Part shown: piece by piece, positions 1 to 6,570 of the stretch
Layout: each line of letters begins with the position of its first letter
How positions within the stretch are numbered: position 1 is the stretch's first letter
Origin: DATDVC01 sp036517695
GTDB lineage: Bacteria; Patescibacteriota; Minisyncoccia; Phycocordibacterales; WO2-35-19
Assembly: GCA_036517695.1 (NCBI GenBank)
Contig: DATDVC010000022.1
Location: 1 to 23,813, forward strand
DNA length: 23,813 nucleotides
Direction: 5' to 3'
The notes under the pieces: generated by a model
The model's input: only the letters and a program-made list of their open reading frames with translations
What the model was told of the DNA's origin: nothing
Database searches by the model: none
Translations under genes and position numbers: made by a program

Positions 1-100
1 CGCGCACGTGACCGACGCTTGCGACTACTTTGAAATCACTGCCCACATATTTGCCGATGGTCTTTGCCTTTGCTGGGGACTCTACGATTAAAAGCTTCAT
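1..100 (-). CDS. topA: DNA topoisomerase I, N-terminal fragment
   Basis: The first 33 codons are present and the gene runs off the left edge. The reverse complement from the ATG at 98-100 reads MKLLIVESPAKAKTIGKY, then VGSDFKVVASVGHVR. This is the start of the TOPRIM domain of type IA topoisomerases; E7 of the IVESPAKA motif is the TOPRIM glutamate. The enzyme relaxes negative supercoils by cutting one strand. It lies downstream of dprA on the same strand, a common bacterial pairing, but here another gene and repeat DNA separate the two. Identification rests on this motif alone. Confidence 0.93.
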   Translation of the reverse strand, partial: MKLLIVESPAKAKTIGKYVGSDFKVVASVGHVR

Positions 101-141
101 AGTTAGTTAAGAATAAAGAAAAATAAAATAAAAAGCAAAAA

Positions 142-175
142 CCCCTCTCTTTTGGAGAGGGGTAGGGGGAGAGGC
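142..175. repeat. C/G-rich palindromic repeat, copy 1
   Basis: An 8-bp perfect stem (142-149 with 155-162) of the CCCCTCTC/GAGAGGGG type is followed by a G-rich tail, TAGGGGGAGAGG. It resembles the elements at 815-955 and 3562-3593 and lies between topA and the next gene. The family is called from these in-window similarities only. Confidence 0.6.
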
Positions 176-229
176 AAAACAAAACCGCCCGCGTGCCTCT
201 CGCTCTTTAAGCTTGAGATCACGCGGGCG
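173..229 (-). terminator. Intrinsic terminator of the 240-758 gene
   Basis: A perfect 10-bp GC-rich stem pairs 186-195 (CGCCCGCGTG) with 220-229 across a 24-nt loop. Read on the minus strand it is followed by GTTTTGTTTTG. It sits just after the stop of the minus-strand gene at 240-758. Confidence 0.75.
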
Positions 230-239
230 TGTTGGCCGG

Positions 240-758
240 TCACCATCCGTAACGAGGGATGAGGACGAGTGGCGACCTTACGGCCTTTCGGGCGCTACGA
301 GAAATGTTCCCACTTTCCTCCAGCGCCTCTTTGGTGATTTCCTTGCAGAACTTCTGGACGTCTTTGCCCAGTTTTTCTGCAAGTCTCTCTACGCAACTGA
401 CTCCTGTTTCCAGGATATCGTTGGGTAGAGAGACTCTTTCCCCGATTGCCACTGCGCCATCTTGGGGCATGTGGTAGATGGGTTGGGATGCCCACCGGTT
501 GTAGCCGTACCCGCCGTAGGTGTTTGCGGCCTGTTGGGCCTGGACAGCGGCAGTTTGCGCCGCCGCCTGGTGTTCAAGGTTCAAACGGCGTTGAACTTCC
601 TGTTCAACGCGGTTGTTGAAGATTTGTTCTTCCATGTGCCGGCGGTTTTCCGTCTGGCGCCTCTTGACTCTCTCCTGTCGTTCTTCGCGGGTGGTATCCG
701 GTTGCGCTAGTAGGGGAAGCCCCCCCGCTAGGCACAATAAAAAAAGCACAGATTTCAT
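240..758 (-). CDS. Secreted Ala/Gln-rich protein of unknown function
   Basis: A 172-residue protein. Residues 1-19 (MKSVLFLLCLAGGLPLLAQ) look like a cleavable signal peptide. Residues 20-80 are highly charged and predicted helical (EERQERVKRRQTE), followed by an Ala/Gln run and a Tyr/Gly/Trp segment (NTYGGYGYNRW). The C-terminal half is mixed, with two cysteines. No family is recognised. The start is supported by the SD AAAGAGGTGATCA before the ATG and by a clear promoter (TTGACA-17-TAGAAT). It has its own terminator, so it is a single-gene unit. Its GC content is visibly above that of serS or the atp genes, and it separates the usually adjacent dprA and topA, which suggests insertion. Confidence 0.75.
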   Translation of the reverse strand: MKSVLFLLCLAGGLPLLAQPDTTREERQERVKRRQTENRRHMEEQIFNNRVEQEVQRRLNLEHQAAAQTAAVQAQQAANTYGGYGYNRWASQPIYHMPQDGAVAIGERVSLPNDILETGVSCVERLAEKLGKDVQKFCKEITKEALEESGNISRSARKAVRSPLVLIPRYGW

Positions 759-779
759 TGATCACCTCTTTCTGCCCGT

Positions 780-808
780 ATTCTATCATGTTTAAGTGGT
801 GCTGTCAA
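780..808 (-). promoter_or_regulatory. Promoter of the 240-758 gene
   Basis: On the minus strand TTGACA (803-808) and TAGAAT (780-785) are separated by 17 nt, close to the sigma-70 consensus. The SD AAAGAGGTGATCA lies between this promoter and the ATG at 758. Confidence 0.75.
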
Positions 809-814
809 TAATTC

Positions 815-955
815 CAACCCCCTAACCCCCTTTAACCTAATCCCCTTATTCCCCTTTACTTTAAAGGGGAGATCGCGCAACTCATTGTTAAATCACTGAA
901 TAATAAATTGCAGTCACCCTCCCTTTAAGATAAAGGGAGGGCTGGGGAGGGATTA
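815..955. repeat. Pair of facing C/G-rich palindromic repeats, copy 2
   Basis: The left half (815-869) is C-rich and ends in CCCCTTTA-CTT-TAAAGGGG (851-869). The right half (917-950) has an 11-bp perfect stem (917-927 with 931-941), an AGA triloop and the tail CTGGGGAGGG. The stem-AGA-stem-CTGGGG layout is the same as the element at 3562. About 45 bp of AT-rich sequence lies between the halves, with no gene. The arrangement is inverted, like the ends of a small mobile element that carries no cargo. Confidence 0.65.
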
Positions 956-960
956 GTAAA

Positions 961-1848
961 TTACGCCAGCCTCACCTCCCCCAAACTTTCCTTTATCAGA
1001 CCTTTTAGCTCGAGGAGAGAAAGCAGGGTCTGTGTTTCAGAAATCGGCATTTTGAATTCTTTTTCCGCTGATCGCAAAATTTCGTCTCTCGGTAAGGGCT
1101 CATTCAAAAGTTTTACAATCAACATTTCTTTTTCGGAGCAGTCAAAATATTTTGTCTCATCCGCCGTAGCTTTAGCGGAGGTGGACTCGTCTTTGATCCC
1201 CAACGCTTCGAGCAGGTCAGCGCTGTCTCTTATCGGAGTCGCGCCCATGCGCAAGAGCATGTGTGGCCCCTGACTCGTGGTGTTCCAAATGCTTCCGGGA
1301 AGAGTCAATACATCTCTGTTGTATTCGATTGCAAGTCGCGCGGTGATCAGGGTGCCCGATTTTTTCTCCGCTTCAATGACAAAGGTCGCGTTGCTTAGCC
1401 CCGCCATTATTCGGTTGCGTTGCGGGAAACTCCAATGCGTGGCTTTGAAGTTTGGATCAAATTCGTTCATTAAGGTTCCGCCACTTCTAACTATTTCTTC
1501 CGCAAGTCGCAGGTGAGATTGCGGGTGCAAAGCTCTCGGAGAAAGGCCGGAACCGGGCACTGCAATAGTCGGCAGGCCGTTTTTCATCGCCGCTCTGTGA
1601 GCGATTGAGTCAATCCCCAAGGCAAGTCCTGATACGATCGTGACGGGGTAGCCCTTCAGTCCCTCCACCAAAGTCTCCACAGCTTCTTTTCCGTAAGTTG
1701 TGTTTTTTCTCGCGCCCACGATGCAAAGAAGCTTCCTTGACCAATCGGGCACGGCGCCCACAAAATAAAGCTCCTTCGGTTGCTGGTTGATTTCGGTCAA
1801 AAGAGGCGGCCAATCACTCACTGGTAATTTTGCAATCTTGTAACTCAT
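961..1848 (-). CDS. dprA: DNA-processing protein DprA (Smf)
   Basis: A 295-residue single-stranded-DNA-binding protein that loads RecA on incoming DNA during transformation. The Rossmann-like core shows SGLALGID (73-80), FPQRNRIMAGLS (141-152) and SGTLITA (164-170). The last ~60 residues look like the winged-helix DML1-type domain. The N-terminal SAM-like domain of longer homologues is absent. The linker between core and winged helix contains STSAKATADE (222-231), encoded by a palindromic element. No SD precedes the ATG. Instead TACAAT at 1856-1861 (minus strand) is 7 nt before it, so the mRNA is probably leaderless. It heads the minus-strand dprA-topA block. Confidence 0.95.
   Translation of the reverse strand: MSYKIAKLPVSDWPPLLTEINQQPKELYFVGAVPDWSRKLLCIVGARKNTTYGKEAVETLVEGLKGYPVTIVSGLALGIDSIAHRAAMKNGLPTIAVPGSGLSPRALHPQSHLRLAEEIVRSGGTLMNEFDPNFKATHWSFPQRNRIMAGLSNATFVIEAEKKSGTLITARLAIEYNRDVLTLPGSIWNTTSQGPHMLLRMGATPIRDSADLLEALGIKDESTSAKATADETKYFDCSEKEMLIVKLLNEPLPRDEILRSAEKEFKMPISETQTLLSLLELKGLIKESLGEVRLA
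1160..1185. repeat. Short palindromic element inside dprA
   Basis: The imperfect palindrome TCCGCC-GTAGCTTTAGC-GGAGGTGGA lies in the dprA linker and is translated as part of STSAKATADE. Its core CGTAGCTT-nn-GCG-n-AG recurs at 6531-6556 upstream of dus. It is comparable to the Rickettsia palindromic elements that insert in frame into genes. The family assignment is inference. Confidence 0.55.
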
Positions 1849-1855
1849 TTGGATT

Positions 1856-1861
1856 ATTGTA
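1856..1861 (-). promoter_or_regulatory. -10 box giving a leaderless dprA mRNA
   Basis: TACAAT on the minus strand is followed by 7 nt and then the dprA ATG. No SD-like purine run fits between them. Confidence 0.5.
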
Positions 1862-1892
1862 ATTTATATATTATTATTAGCATTATTGAAGG

Positions 1893-1922
1893 AATTAACC
1901 TAATTATACTAATTAACCTAAT
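1893..1922 (+). repeat. Tandem AT-rich repeat upstream of serS
   Basis: AATTAACCTAAT occurs twice with an 18-nt period (1893-1904 and 1911-1922). A related inverted motif, GTAATTAGGATAATTAG, follows at about 1955-1971. The stretch lies between the divergent dprA and serS genes and may be promoter DNA or a dispersed intergenic repeat. No SD precedes serS. Confidence 0.45.
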
Positions 1923-1983
1923 CGACCCAAAAGTTGAAAACTGAATTTTTTAGAGTAATTAGGATAATTAGAACAATTTTCAA

Positions 1984-3249
1984 ATGTTAGATATCAAATT
2001 TATAAGGGAAAATGCCGAATTGGTGCAAGACGGAGCGCAGAAAAAGCACATCGATTTTGATGTAAAAAAACTTATCGAGATTGATGATCGTCGCAAAGAG
2101 CTTTCTCAAGAAATTGACCAAAAACGCGCCAAGCAAAATGAAGTGAGCGAAAAAATCCCCACTGTCCCGCGAGAAGAAAAGGAGGCGCTGATAAGAAAGA
2201 TGATCCCTCTCAAAGAAGCAGTCCGCAAACTTGAAGAGGAGTTGAAAAACGTGATGACAGAATGGCAAAAGATGATGGTTGCCACGCCGAACATCCCCGA
2301 TATGTCAGTGCCGGAGGGCGAGAGTGATCTGGACAACAAAGAAATCAAGCAGTGGGGTGAAAAACCAAAGTTTGATTTCGAACCAAAAAGCCACATTGAA
2401 TTGATGCAAGATTTGAACTTGGTGGATTTTGAGCGTGGTAGCAAGGTGGCTGGGTTTCGAGGATATTTCTTAAAAAATGAAGCCGTGCTTTTACAGTTTG
2501 CTCTTTGGAATTTCACACAAGATTACTTTTTGAAAAAAGGATTTTCGCAGATGATGGTGCCGTCTCTTTTAAAGAGAGAAGTTTTTTTAGGCACGGGTTA
2601 CATTCCGCAAGGAGAAGAAGATTTATATAAAACTCAAGACGGAGAATATTTGTCAGGCACAGCCGAGGTGGCGACCATGGGGTATCACATGGACGAAATT
2701 TTGGACAAGAAAGATTTGCCTAAAAAATTTATTTCCTTCTCCCCATGTTTTAGGAGAGAAGCGGGAGCGCACGGCAAAGACACCAAAGGCCTTATCCGCG
2801 TGCATGAGTTTTACAAACTTGAGCAGGTCATACTTTGCGAGGCCAGCCACGAGATGTCGGTTAAAATGCACGAAGAAATCCAAAGGAATACCGAAGAGAT
2901 CACTGAAGCTCTTGGTTTGCATTATCGAGTCGTCGTAAATTGCGCGGGGGACTTGGGGCTCGGCCAAGTTAAAAAATACGACATCGAAGCATGGATACCT
3001 TCCGAAAATGCATACAGGGAAACGGGCTCGGCCTCTTACTTCCATGATTTTCAGACCAGAAGGCTTGGCATCAGATACAAAGACAGTGATGGTAAATTGA
3101 AATTCGCTCATTCTTTGAACAATACCGCTCTTTCCGGCCGTCCTTTGATCGCTATTATAGAAAACTACCAGAACGCGGACGGCTCCATCACTATCCCTGA
3201 AGTCTTGAGGCCTTATATGGGCGGGAAGGAAAAAATAACCAAGAATTAA
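1984..3249 (+). CDS. serS: Serine--tRNA ligase
   Basis: A 421-residue class II aminoacyl-tRNA synthetase that charges tRNA-Ser in the cytoplasm. Residues ~30-100 form the long antiparallel coiled-coil arm that grips the tRNA-Ser variable arm (FDVKKLIEIDDRRKELSQEI and following). Motif 2 appears as SPCFRREAGAHGKDTKGLIR with the conserved FRRE. Motif 3 appears near the end as SGRPLIAIIENYQ. The C-terminus VLRPYMGGKEKI is typical, so the protein is full length. The ATG follows an AT-rich region without an SD. Its last ten or so codons overlap, in another frame, the open frame of the DUF559 remnant. Confidence 0.98.
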   Translation: MLDIKFIRENAELVQDGAQKKHIDFDVKKLIEIDDRRKELSQEIDQKRAKQNEVSEKIPTVPREEKEALIRKMIPLKEAVRKLEEELKNVMTEWQKMMVATPNIPDMSVPEGESDLDNKEIKQWGEKPKFDFEPKSHIELMQDLNLVDFERGSKVAGFRGYFLKNEAVLLQFALWNFTQDYFLKKGFSQMMVPSLLKREVFLGTGYIPQGEEDLYKTQDGEYLSGTAEVATMGYHMDEILDKKDLPKKFISFSPCFRREAGAHGKDTKGLIRVHEFYKLEQVILCEASHEMSVKMHEEIQRNTEEITEALGLHYRVVVNCAGDLGLGQVKKYDIEAWIPSENAYRETGSASYFHDFQTRRLGIRYKDSDGKLKFAHSLNNTALSGRPLIAIIENYQNADGSITIPEVLRPYMGGKEKITKN

Positions 3250-3572
3250 GAAACAATGCAACAAAAGCAGAAAAGATTCTTTGGTATGAATTAAAAGGAA
3301 GTAAATTAGAAGGCTTTAAATTCATAAGACAATACAGTGCAGGTCCTTACATTTTAGATTTTTACTGCCCCAAAATTAGATTAGCGATAGAACTAGATGG
3401 AAGTCAGCATAGAGAAAAAGGGGCTAAGCTTTATGATCAAGACAGGGATTCTTATTTGAAAAGTGTTAATATAAAAACAATTCGGTTTTGGAATGATGAA
3501 TTAATAACAAACTCGAATATCGTATTGAATGAGATTTTAAATCTAGCATCGAAGATGGTTACCCCCTCTTAA
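3237..3572 (+). pseudogene. DUF559/Vsr-like endonuclease remnant without a start codon
   Basis: Translating from 3237 gives 111 codons: NQELRNNATKAEKILWYELK, then KLEGFKFIRQYSAGPYILDF, YCPKIRLAIELDGSQH and IKTIRFWNDELI. This matches the DUF559 family, a Vsr/restriction-endonuclease-like fold with E-x-D-G-x-x-H and the downstream RFWN strand. Full-length homologues have about 10-20 further N-terminal residues. Here the frame opens inside the 3' end of serS after a TGA, and no ATG, GTG or TTG precedes the conserved region. The rest is intact with no frameshift. Its last codons and stop lie in the C/G-rich repeat at 3562. I call it 5'-truncated; expression by slippage on the A6 run in serS is possible but unproven. 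Confidence 0.8.
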
Positions 3573-3593
3573 GATAAGAGGGGGCTGGGGGTG
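3562..3593 (+). repeat. C/G-rich palindromic repeat, copy 3
   Basis: A 10-bp perfect stem (3562-3571 with 3575-3584) encloses an AGA triloop and is followed by CTGGGGGTGA. The layout equals the copy at 917-950. It contains the end of the DUF559 remnant, and its G-rich tail lies just before the ftsQ ATG at 3596. Confidence 0.7.
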
Positions 3594-3595
3594 AT

Positions 3596-4402
3596 ATGTA
3601 CAAAAGCAGATTCAAAAAGAAATATTCTGGCGAGAAAAAAACAAAGTTTAATTTTAAACTGTTTGCAGTTTTGTTTTTTGTTCTCGTTTTTTTTGTCGGT
3701 CTCTTTTCTCTGCTTCGCGCCGATTTTCTTCGGGTGAAAAGTTTTGAAATCTCTGGCGCCGACACTGTGTCGAAAGAAAATTTAGCAAGCGCCGCCTCCG
3801 CCTTTGTTTCCGGATCAAAATTTTTAATATTGCCAAAATCAAACAAAATTTTTCTGGATGAAGAAAGTTTGTCGGAGCACTTGATGCGGAGTTTTGGAAG
3901 ATTGGAAAGCGTTAGTGTAGAGAGGGCTATATTTGGGAGCGCACTCAAGATAAAGGTGACAGAGAGAACTCCCGATTTTCTTTGGTGTCTTGCTGAAGGA
4001 GAGTGCTTTTTCATGTCGAGCGAAGGGTTGGTTTTTGAAAAAGTCGAGGCGGGCTGGCTTCCGGCTTACGATGACAGGCCGGTTTTTAGTGGAGTTTTGA
4101 GCGCAGACCCGATCGGCAAAAACTTTGCCTCTCCGGAAGATATGCGGAAATACCAAAATTTTATGAAAGATTTTGTGGATGCCGGGTTTGAGGTCGGGGG
4201 AATGTCGGTTGAACTTGAAAATAAGGCGGTGATGAATACAAACGTCGGAGACATAATTTTTAACCCGGAAGAAAACACTCTGGCCTCTTCCTCCCGCAAC
4301 GCCATTCTACTTATCAAAGACGAGAGAAGCAAAAACCCGAGCGCTCGCTTTGAATACATCGATACTCGCTTCGGTAGCAAACTTTTTTATAAAATCTTTT
4401 AG
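3596..4402 (+). CDS. ftsQ: FtsQ/DivIB-type cell division protein
   Basis: A 268-residue bitopic membrane protein. It has a basic cytoplasmic N-terminus (1-22), one TM helix (~23-41), then a POTRA-like domain starting FLRVKSFEISGADTVSKENL. Next comes the beta domain with IFGSALKIKVTERTPDFLW and CFFMSSEGLVFE. The end RFGSKLFYKIF resembles the FtsQ C-terminal strand. FtsQ links FtsB/FtsL to the divisome at mid-cell. The SD is the G-rich tail of the upstream palindromic repeat (GGGGGTGAT-ATG). It is the first gene of a plus-strand run with two membrane-protein genes. Confidence 0.82.
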   Translation: MYKSRFKKKYSGEKKTKFNFKLFAVLFFVLVFFVGLFSLLRADFLRVKSFEISGADTVSKENLASAASAFVSGSKFLILPKSNKIFLDEESLSEHLMRSFGRLESVSVERAIFGSALKIKVTERTPDFLWCLAEGECFFMSSEGLVFEKVEAGWLPAYDDRPVFSGVLSADPIGKNFASPEDMRKYQNFMKDFVDAGFEVGGMSVELENKAVMNTNVGDIIFNPEENTLASSSRNAILLIKDERSKNPSARFEYIDTRFGSKLFYKIF

Positions 4403-4408
4403 ATTTGA

Positions 4409-4414
4409 TACAAT
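4409..4414 (+). promoter_or_regulatory. -10 box giving a leaderless mRNA for the 4422 gene
   Basis: TACAAT is followed by 7 nt and then the ATG at 4422, with no SD between. It overlaps a second AT-rich hexamer, TATAAT (4415-4420 region). Confidence 0.45.
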
Positions 4415-4421
4415 ATAATTC

Positions 4422-4823
4422 ATGTCTAAAGATTATGAAGATGAGTCGATTTTTACTGCATATGTGAAGTGGCACTACGGCAGGGGGATTAGAGAATTTT
4501 TCGGAGTGGTAGGAAATCTTCTTTGGTTTATCGGCAACTTTTTTTCTTTCAAACTTTTTTCGCAAACCCTTTTTGCGCCATGGAAAAGATTTGGCGAAGC
4601 ATACGAAGGTTCTTTGGGCTTTAAAAGACACGCTTTCAAAGCTGTTACTGAAACTCCGCTTCGCATTGCCGGATTTATAGTAAGGGTTTCGGCGCTCATA
4701 ATAGGCGCAACTTTTTACTTTTTTGTAATTGGTTTTTCTTTTTTTGTTTTTTTGATATGGGCATTGGCGCCATTGGTTTTGGTCGGAAGCTTGGTATTAT
4801 CGGCAACGTTTTTCTTCGTCTAA
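4422..4823 (+). CDS. Small multi-pass membrane protein, unknown function
   Basis: A 133-residue protein with hydrophobic segments around 26-45, 82-102 and 105-132. Between them is a basic, aromatic stretch, TLFAPWKRFGEAYEGSLGFK. The charged N-terminus (MSKDYEDESIFTAYVKW) is probably cytoplasmic. No named family is recognised; it looks like a lineage-specific membrane protein. It ends 9 nt before the Clp-like gene, so the two probably work together, perhaps as a membrane anchor pair. The start is set by a -10 box 7 nt upstream. Confidence 0.75.
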   Translation: MSKDYEDESIFTAYVKWHYGRGIREFFGVVGNLLWFIGNFFSFKLFSQTLFAPWKRFGEAYEGSLGFKRHAFKAVTETPLRIAGFIVRVSALIIGATFYFFVIGFSFFVFLIWALAPLVLVGSLVLSATFFFV

Positions 4824-4832
4824 AATAAAATC

Positions 4833-6086
4833 ATGAATTGGAAAGAACTTAAAAAAAAGCACTACCCGCATTTTTTATCGATATCAATCGACAGACTGGT
4901 TTCAAAAAAAGTCAGGAATTTTTTTAGAAAAATCTCGGCTTTCGCGGCTTTGGTGTCTTTTGTTTTTTCTTTTGGAGACCCACCGCTTTATTTCGGCAAG
5001 GCCGACGCGCTCTTTTTCCTTTTTGCCGATGCGTATCTAGTTTTGTTTTTTATCGAAGTTTTTTACAGATCGATGTCTAACCAAGGCATCAAAGCTCGCG
5101 TGGGCGAGAGTCTTGTCGGAGAAAGTTTGCAGTTAGACCATGCTCTTTCGAGCGTTCTGTATGACACTGATGAGATAGACGTTTCCAGAGTTTTTTTTGA
5201 GACGGAAGTCGGCAAGAAAATTTTTAAACATCTCGGCATTTCCGATGAAAAGCTGGGGGAATTTATCTACCGCAATCGCGTCCCCATCATAGCTTCTTCT
5301 TTGGAAATTGATCTGGAAAGTGTGGATCTTCCCAAATACGCTGAAGCCGTTTATGGCGCCGATAAAGAGCTAAGAAATTTTTTGTCAGAAAACTCCAAAA
5401 CCAGGGAAGATTTTGTTTCTGCCTCTGGTGTGGTGTCGGTTTTTTGGGAGGAAGAGAGGCGACAAGAAAGATTTTGGAGCAGGGAAAAATTGGGCGCCAT
5501 ACCCTCTATCGGCTCAATGTTTCTTTTAAGTTCCGGCAAAAATTTTTTGAAATCAAAATTTGTTTCCAAAATTTCTCTGACCGGTATGGATGGAGAAGCT
5601 ATGGCTCACAACTATCTCGACGGCGCGTCTCTTTTAGAAGAGGCGCTGGAGAAGGATGCGCGAGCCAATGTTCTGCTTGTCTCTGACGATCTGACTCTTG
5701 CCTATGACACCCTAAAAAAACTTGCCAGAAAAATAGAGCTTGGGAGCAGTCTGCCGTCTCTTGAGCACAGGCCTTTGAGGCGTTTCGAGTGGAAAGATTT
5801 TTTGGATCATGCTGAAAAAAGTGGCGGCAAAGACTTTATCGGAAAATCACTTGTCTCAATCCTTGAAGAGATGTCGCGCAACGCTGTAATACTTTATATC
5901 GCCGACTTGCCGGGCTTTTTGTCTCGGGCTAGAGATTTGGGTTTCAATCTGCCGGTCTCCCTTCTTCCGTATCTGTCTTCAGAAAAGCTTCAAATAATCG
6001 CTTCAACGTCTTTTGCCGACTACAAATTTTTCCTTGAGACCAACCCAACTCTTAACCAAAAATTCGCCAAAATCGAGCTTTCATAA
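4833..6086 (+). CDS. Membrane-anchored Clp-like protein with degenerate AAA domain
   Basis: A 417-residue protein. Two hydrophobic segments (~33-48 and ~58-78) should anchor the N-terminus. Residues ~95-200 resemble the Clp-N-type region (ALSSVLYDTDEIDVSRVFFE, YAEAVYGADKELRNFL). Residues ~275-417 follow the order of a ClpA/ClpC first AAA domain. The Walker A position reads NVLLVSDDLTLAYDTLKKLA (no GxxGxGKT) and the Walker B position reads NAVILYIADLPGFL (no D-E). The sensor-1 region LQIIASTSFADYKFFLE is recognisable. The protein stops right after NPTLNQKFAKIELS, where full Clp ATPases continue for ~400 residues. The frame is clean, so a pseudo-ATPase scaffold is as likely as decay. The translation after the stop shows no homology. 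Confidence 0.65.
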   Translation: MNWKELKKKHYPHFLSISIDRLVSKKVRNFFRKISAFAALVSFVFSFGDPPLYFGKADALFFLFADAYLVLFFIEVFYRSMSNQGIKARVGESLVGESLQLDHALSSVLYDTDEIDVSRVFFETEVGKKIFKHLGISDEKLGEFIYRNRVPIIASSLEIDLESVDLPKYAEAVYGADKELRNFLSENSKTREDFVSASGVVSVFWEEERRQERFWSREKLGAIPSIGSMFLLSSGKNFLKSKFVSKISLTGMDGEAMAHNYLDGASLLEEALEKDARANVLLVSDDLTLAYDTLKKLARKIELGSSLPSLEHRPLRRFEWKDFLDHAEKSGGKDFIGKSLVSILEEMSRNAVILYIADLPGFLSRARDLGFNLPVSLLPYLSSEKLQIIASTSFADYKFFLETNPTLNQKFAKIELS

Positions 6087-6098
6087 AATTATTTTTCC

Positions 6099-6194
6099 TT
6101 GTCAAAAAATAGCTTAACTAAGCCATTTTATATCACAAGCTAAGACAAAATGATATTTTCGTGTCAAAATGCTTGACAAGATTTTTGGTTGTGC
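6099..6194 (+). promoter_or_regulatory. Promoter region of the 6264 transcript
   Basis: TTGACA (6173-6178), a 16-nt spacer and TATGCT (6195-6200 region) form a near-consensus promoter. Upstream the motif TGTCAAAA recurs (about 6099, and 6161 as GTGTCAAAATG), and TGTCAA-aatgc-TTGACA makes an inverted repeat ending on the -35 box. These repeats could bind a regulator. Confidence 0.6.
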
Positions 6195-6263
6195 TATGCT
6201 TTTTGTGTAAACAGTTCGTTGAAGTTCATTTTTTTGTTTGGTCAGCGCAGAAAGGAGAGAACC

Positions 6264-6383
6264 ATGCGCCATTCCAATTCGCCGCCCGGCTCCATGCCGG
6301 GTAATAAGAGTAAGACAGAAAAAAATGCGTTTGCGTTCACCCTCGTCGCCGGCCTCGGCGCGCCTCCTAATTCCAGTTCGTAG
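6264..6383 (+). CDS. 39-residue small ORF with strong Shine-Dalgarno
   Basis: The ATG at 6264 follows AGAAAGGAGAGAACC, one of the best SD sequences in the window. The product (MRHSNSPPGSMPGNKSKTEK, then NAFAFTLVAGLGAPPNSSS) is polar with a short hydrophobic run and matches nothing I know. It lies in a transcript with its own promoter and terminator, and a very stable hairpin starts 18 nt after the stop. It could be a small protein, a leader peptide, or a coincidental ORF in a structured RNA. Its GC content is far above that of neighbouring genes. Confidence 0.45.
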   Translation: MRHSNSPPGSMPGNKSKTEKNAFAFTLVAGLGAPPNSSS

Positions 6384-6401
6384 TCCATGGGCGCCGGCCG
6401 C

Positions 6402-6434
6402 GGGGCGAGCAAAACCTTCGGGTTTGCTCGCCCC
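6402..6434 (+). ncRNA. Very stable UUCG-capped hairpin in the 6264 transcript
   Basis: GGGGCGAGCAAAACC, TTCG and GGTTTGCTCGCCCC form a 14-bp GC-rich stem with one bulged A, closed by the extra-stable C(UUCG)G tetraloop. No U-run follows, so it is not a simple terminator. It may protect the RNA 3' end or act as a structured element. I do not recognise a known RNA family. Confidence 0.6.
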
Positions 6435-6458
6435 GAGCGAGAAGGATGTTCGTCAAAA

Positions 6459-6523
6459 AAAGCCCCCATTCACCAATAAGAACCCACCGGGTTTTATAGG
6501 AGAAAGCGGGGGCTTTCTATTTT
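6459..6523 (+). terminator. Intrinsic terminator of the 6264 transcript
   Basis: AAAGCCCCC (6459-6467) pairs perfectly with GGGGGCTTT (6508-6516) and is followed by CTATTTTA. A small inner hairpin, AACCC-ACC-GGGTT (6481-6493), fills the loop. Confidence 0.75.
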
Positions 6524-6530
6524 ACTTGCC

Positions 6531-6556
6531 CAGCGTAGCTTCGGCGAAGTTTGGGT
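6531..6556. repeat. Short palindromic element upstream of dus
   Basis: CCCAGCGTAGCTTCGGCGAAGTTTGGG is an imperfect palindrome. It shares the core CGTAGCTT-nn-GCG-n-AG with the element inside dprA at 1160-1185. It lies directly before the dus promoter/start. Confidence 0.5.
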
Positions 6557-6570
6557 GCTAATATTCCCGA

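Noticed and set aside
6190..6520. tmRNA or another known housekeeping RNA
   Set aside because: No tRNA-like ends, no tag-peptide reading frame of the usual type and no family signature that I recognise.
6238..6561. Longer open frames on both strands over the 6264 transcript
   Set aside because: They run through the hairpins and the terminator and lack SDs; only the 6264 frame has a strong SD.
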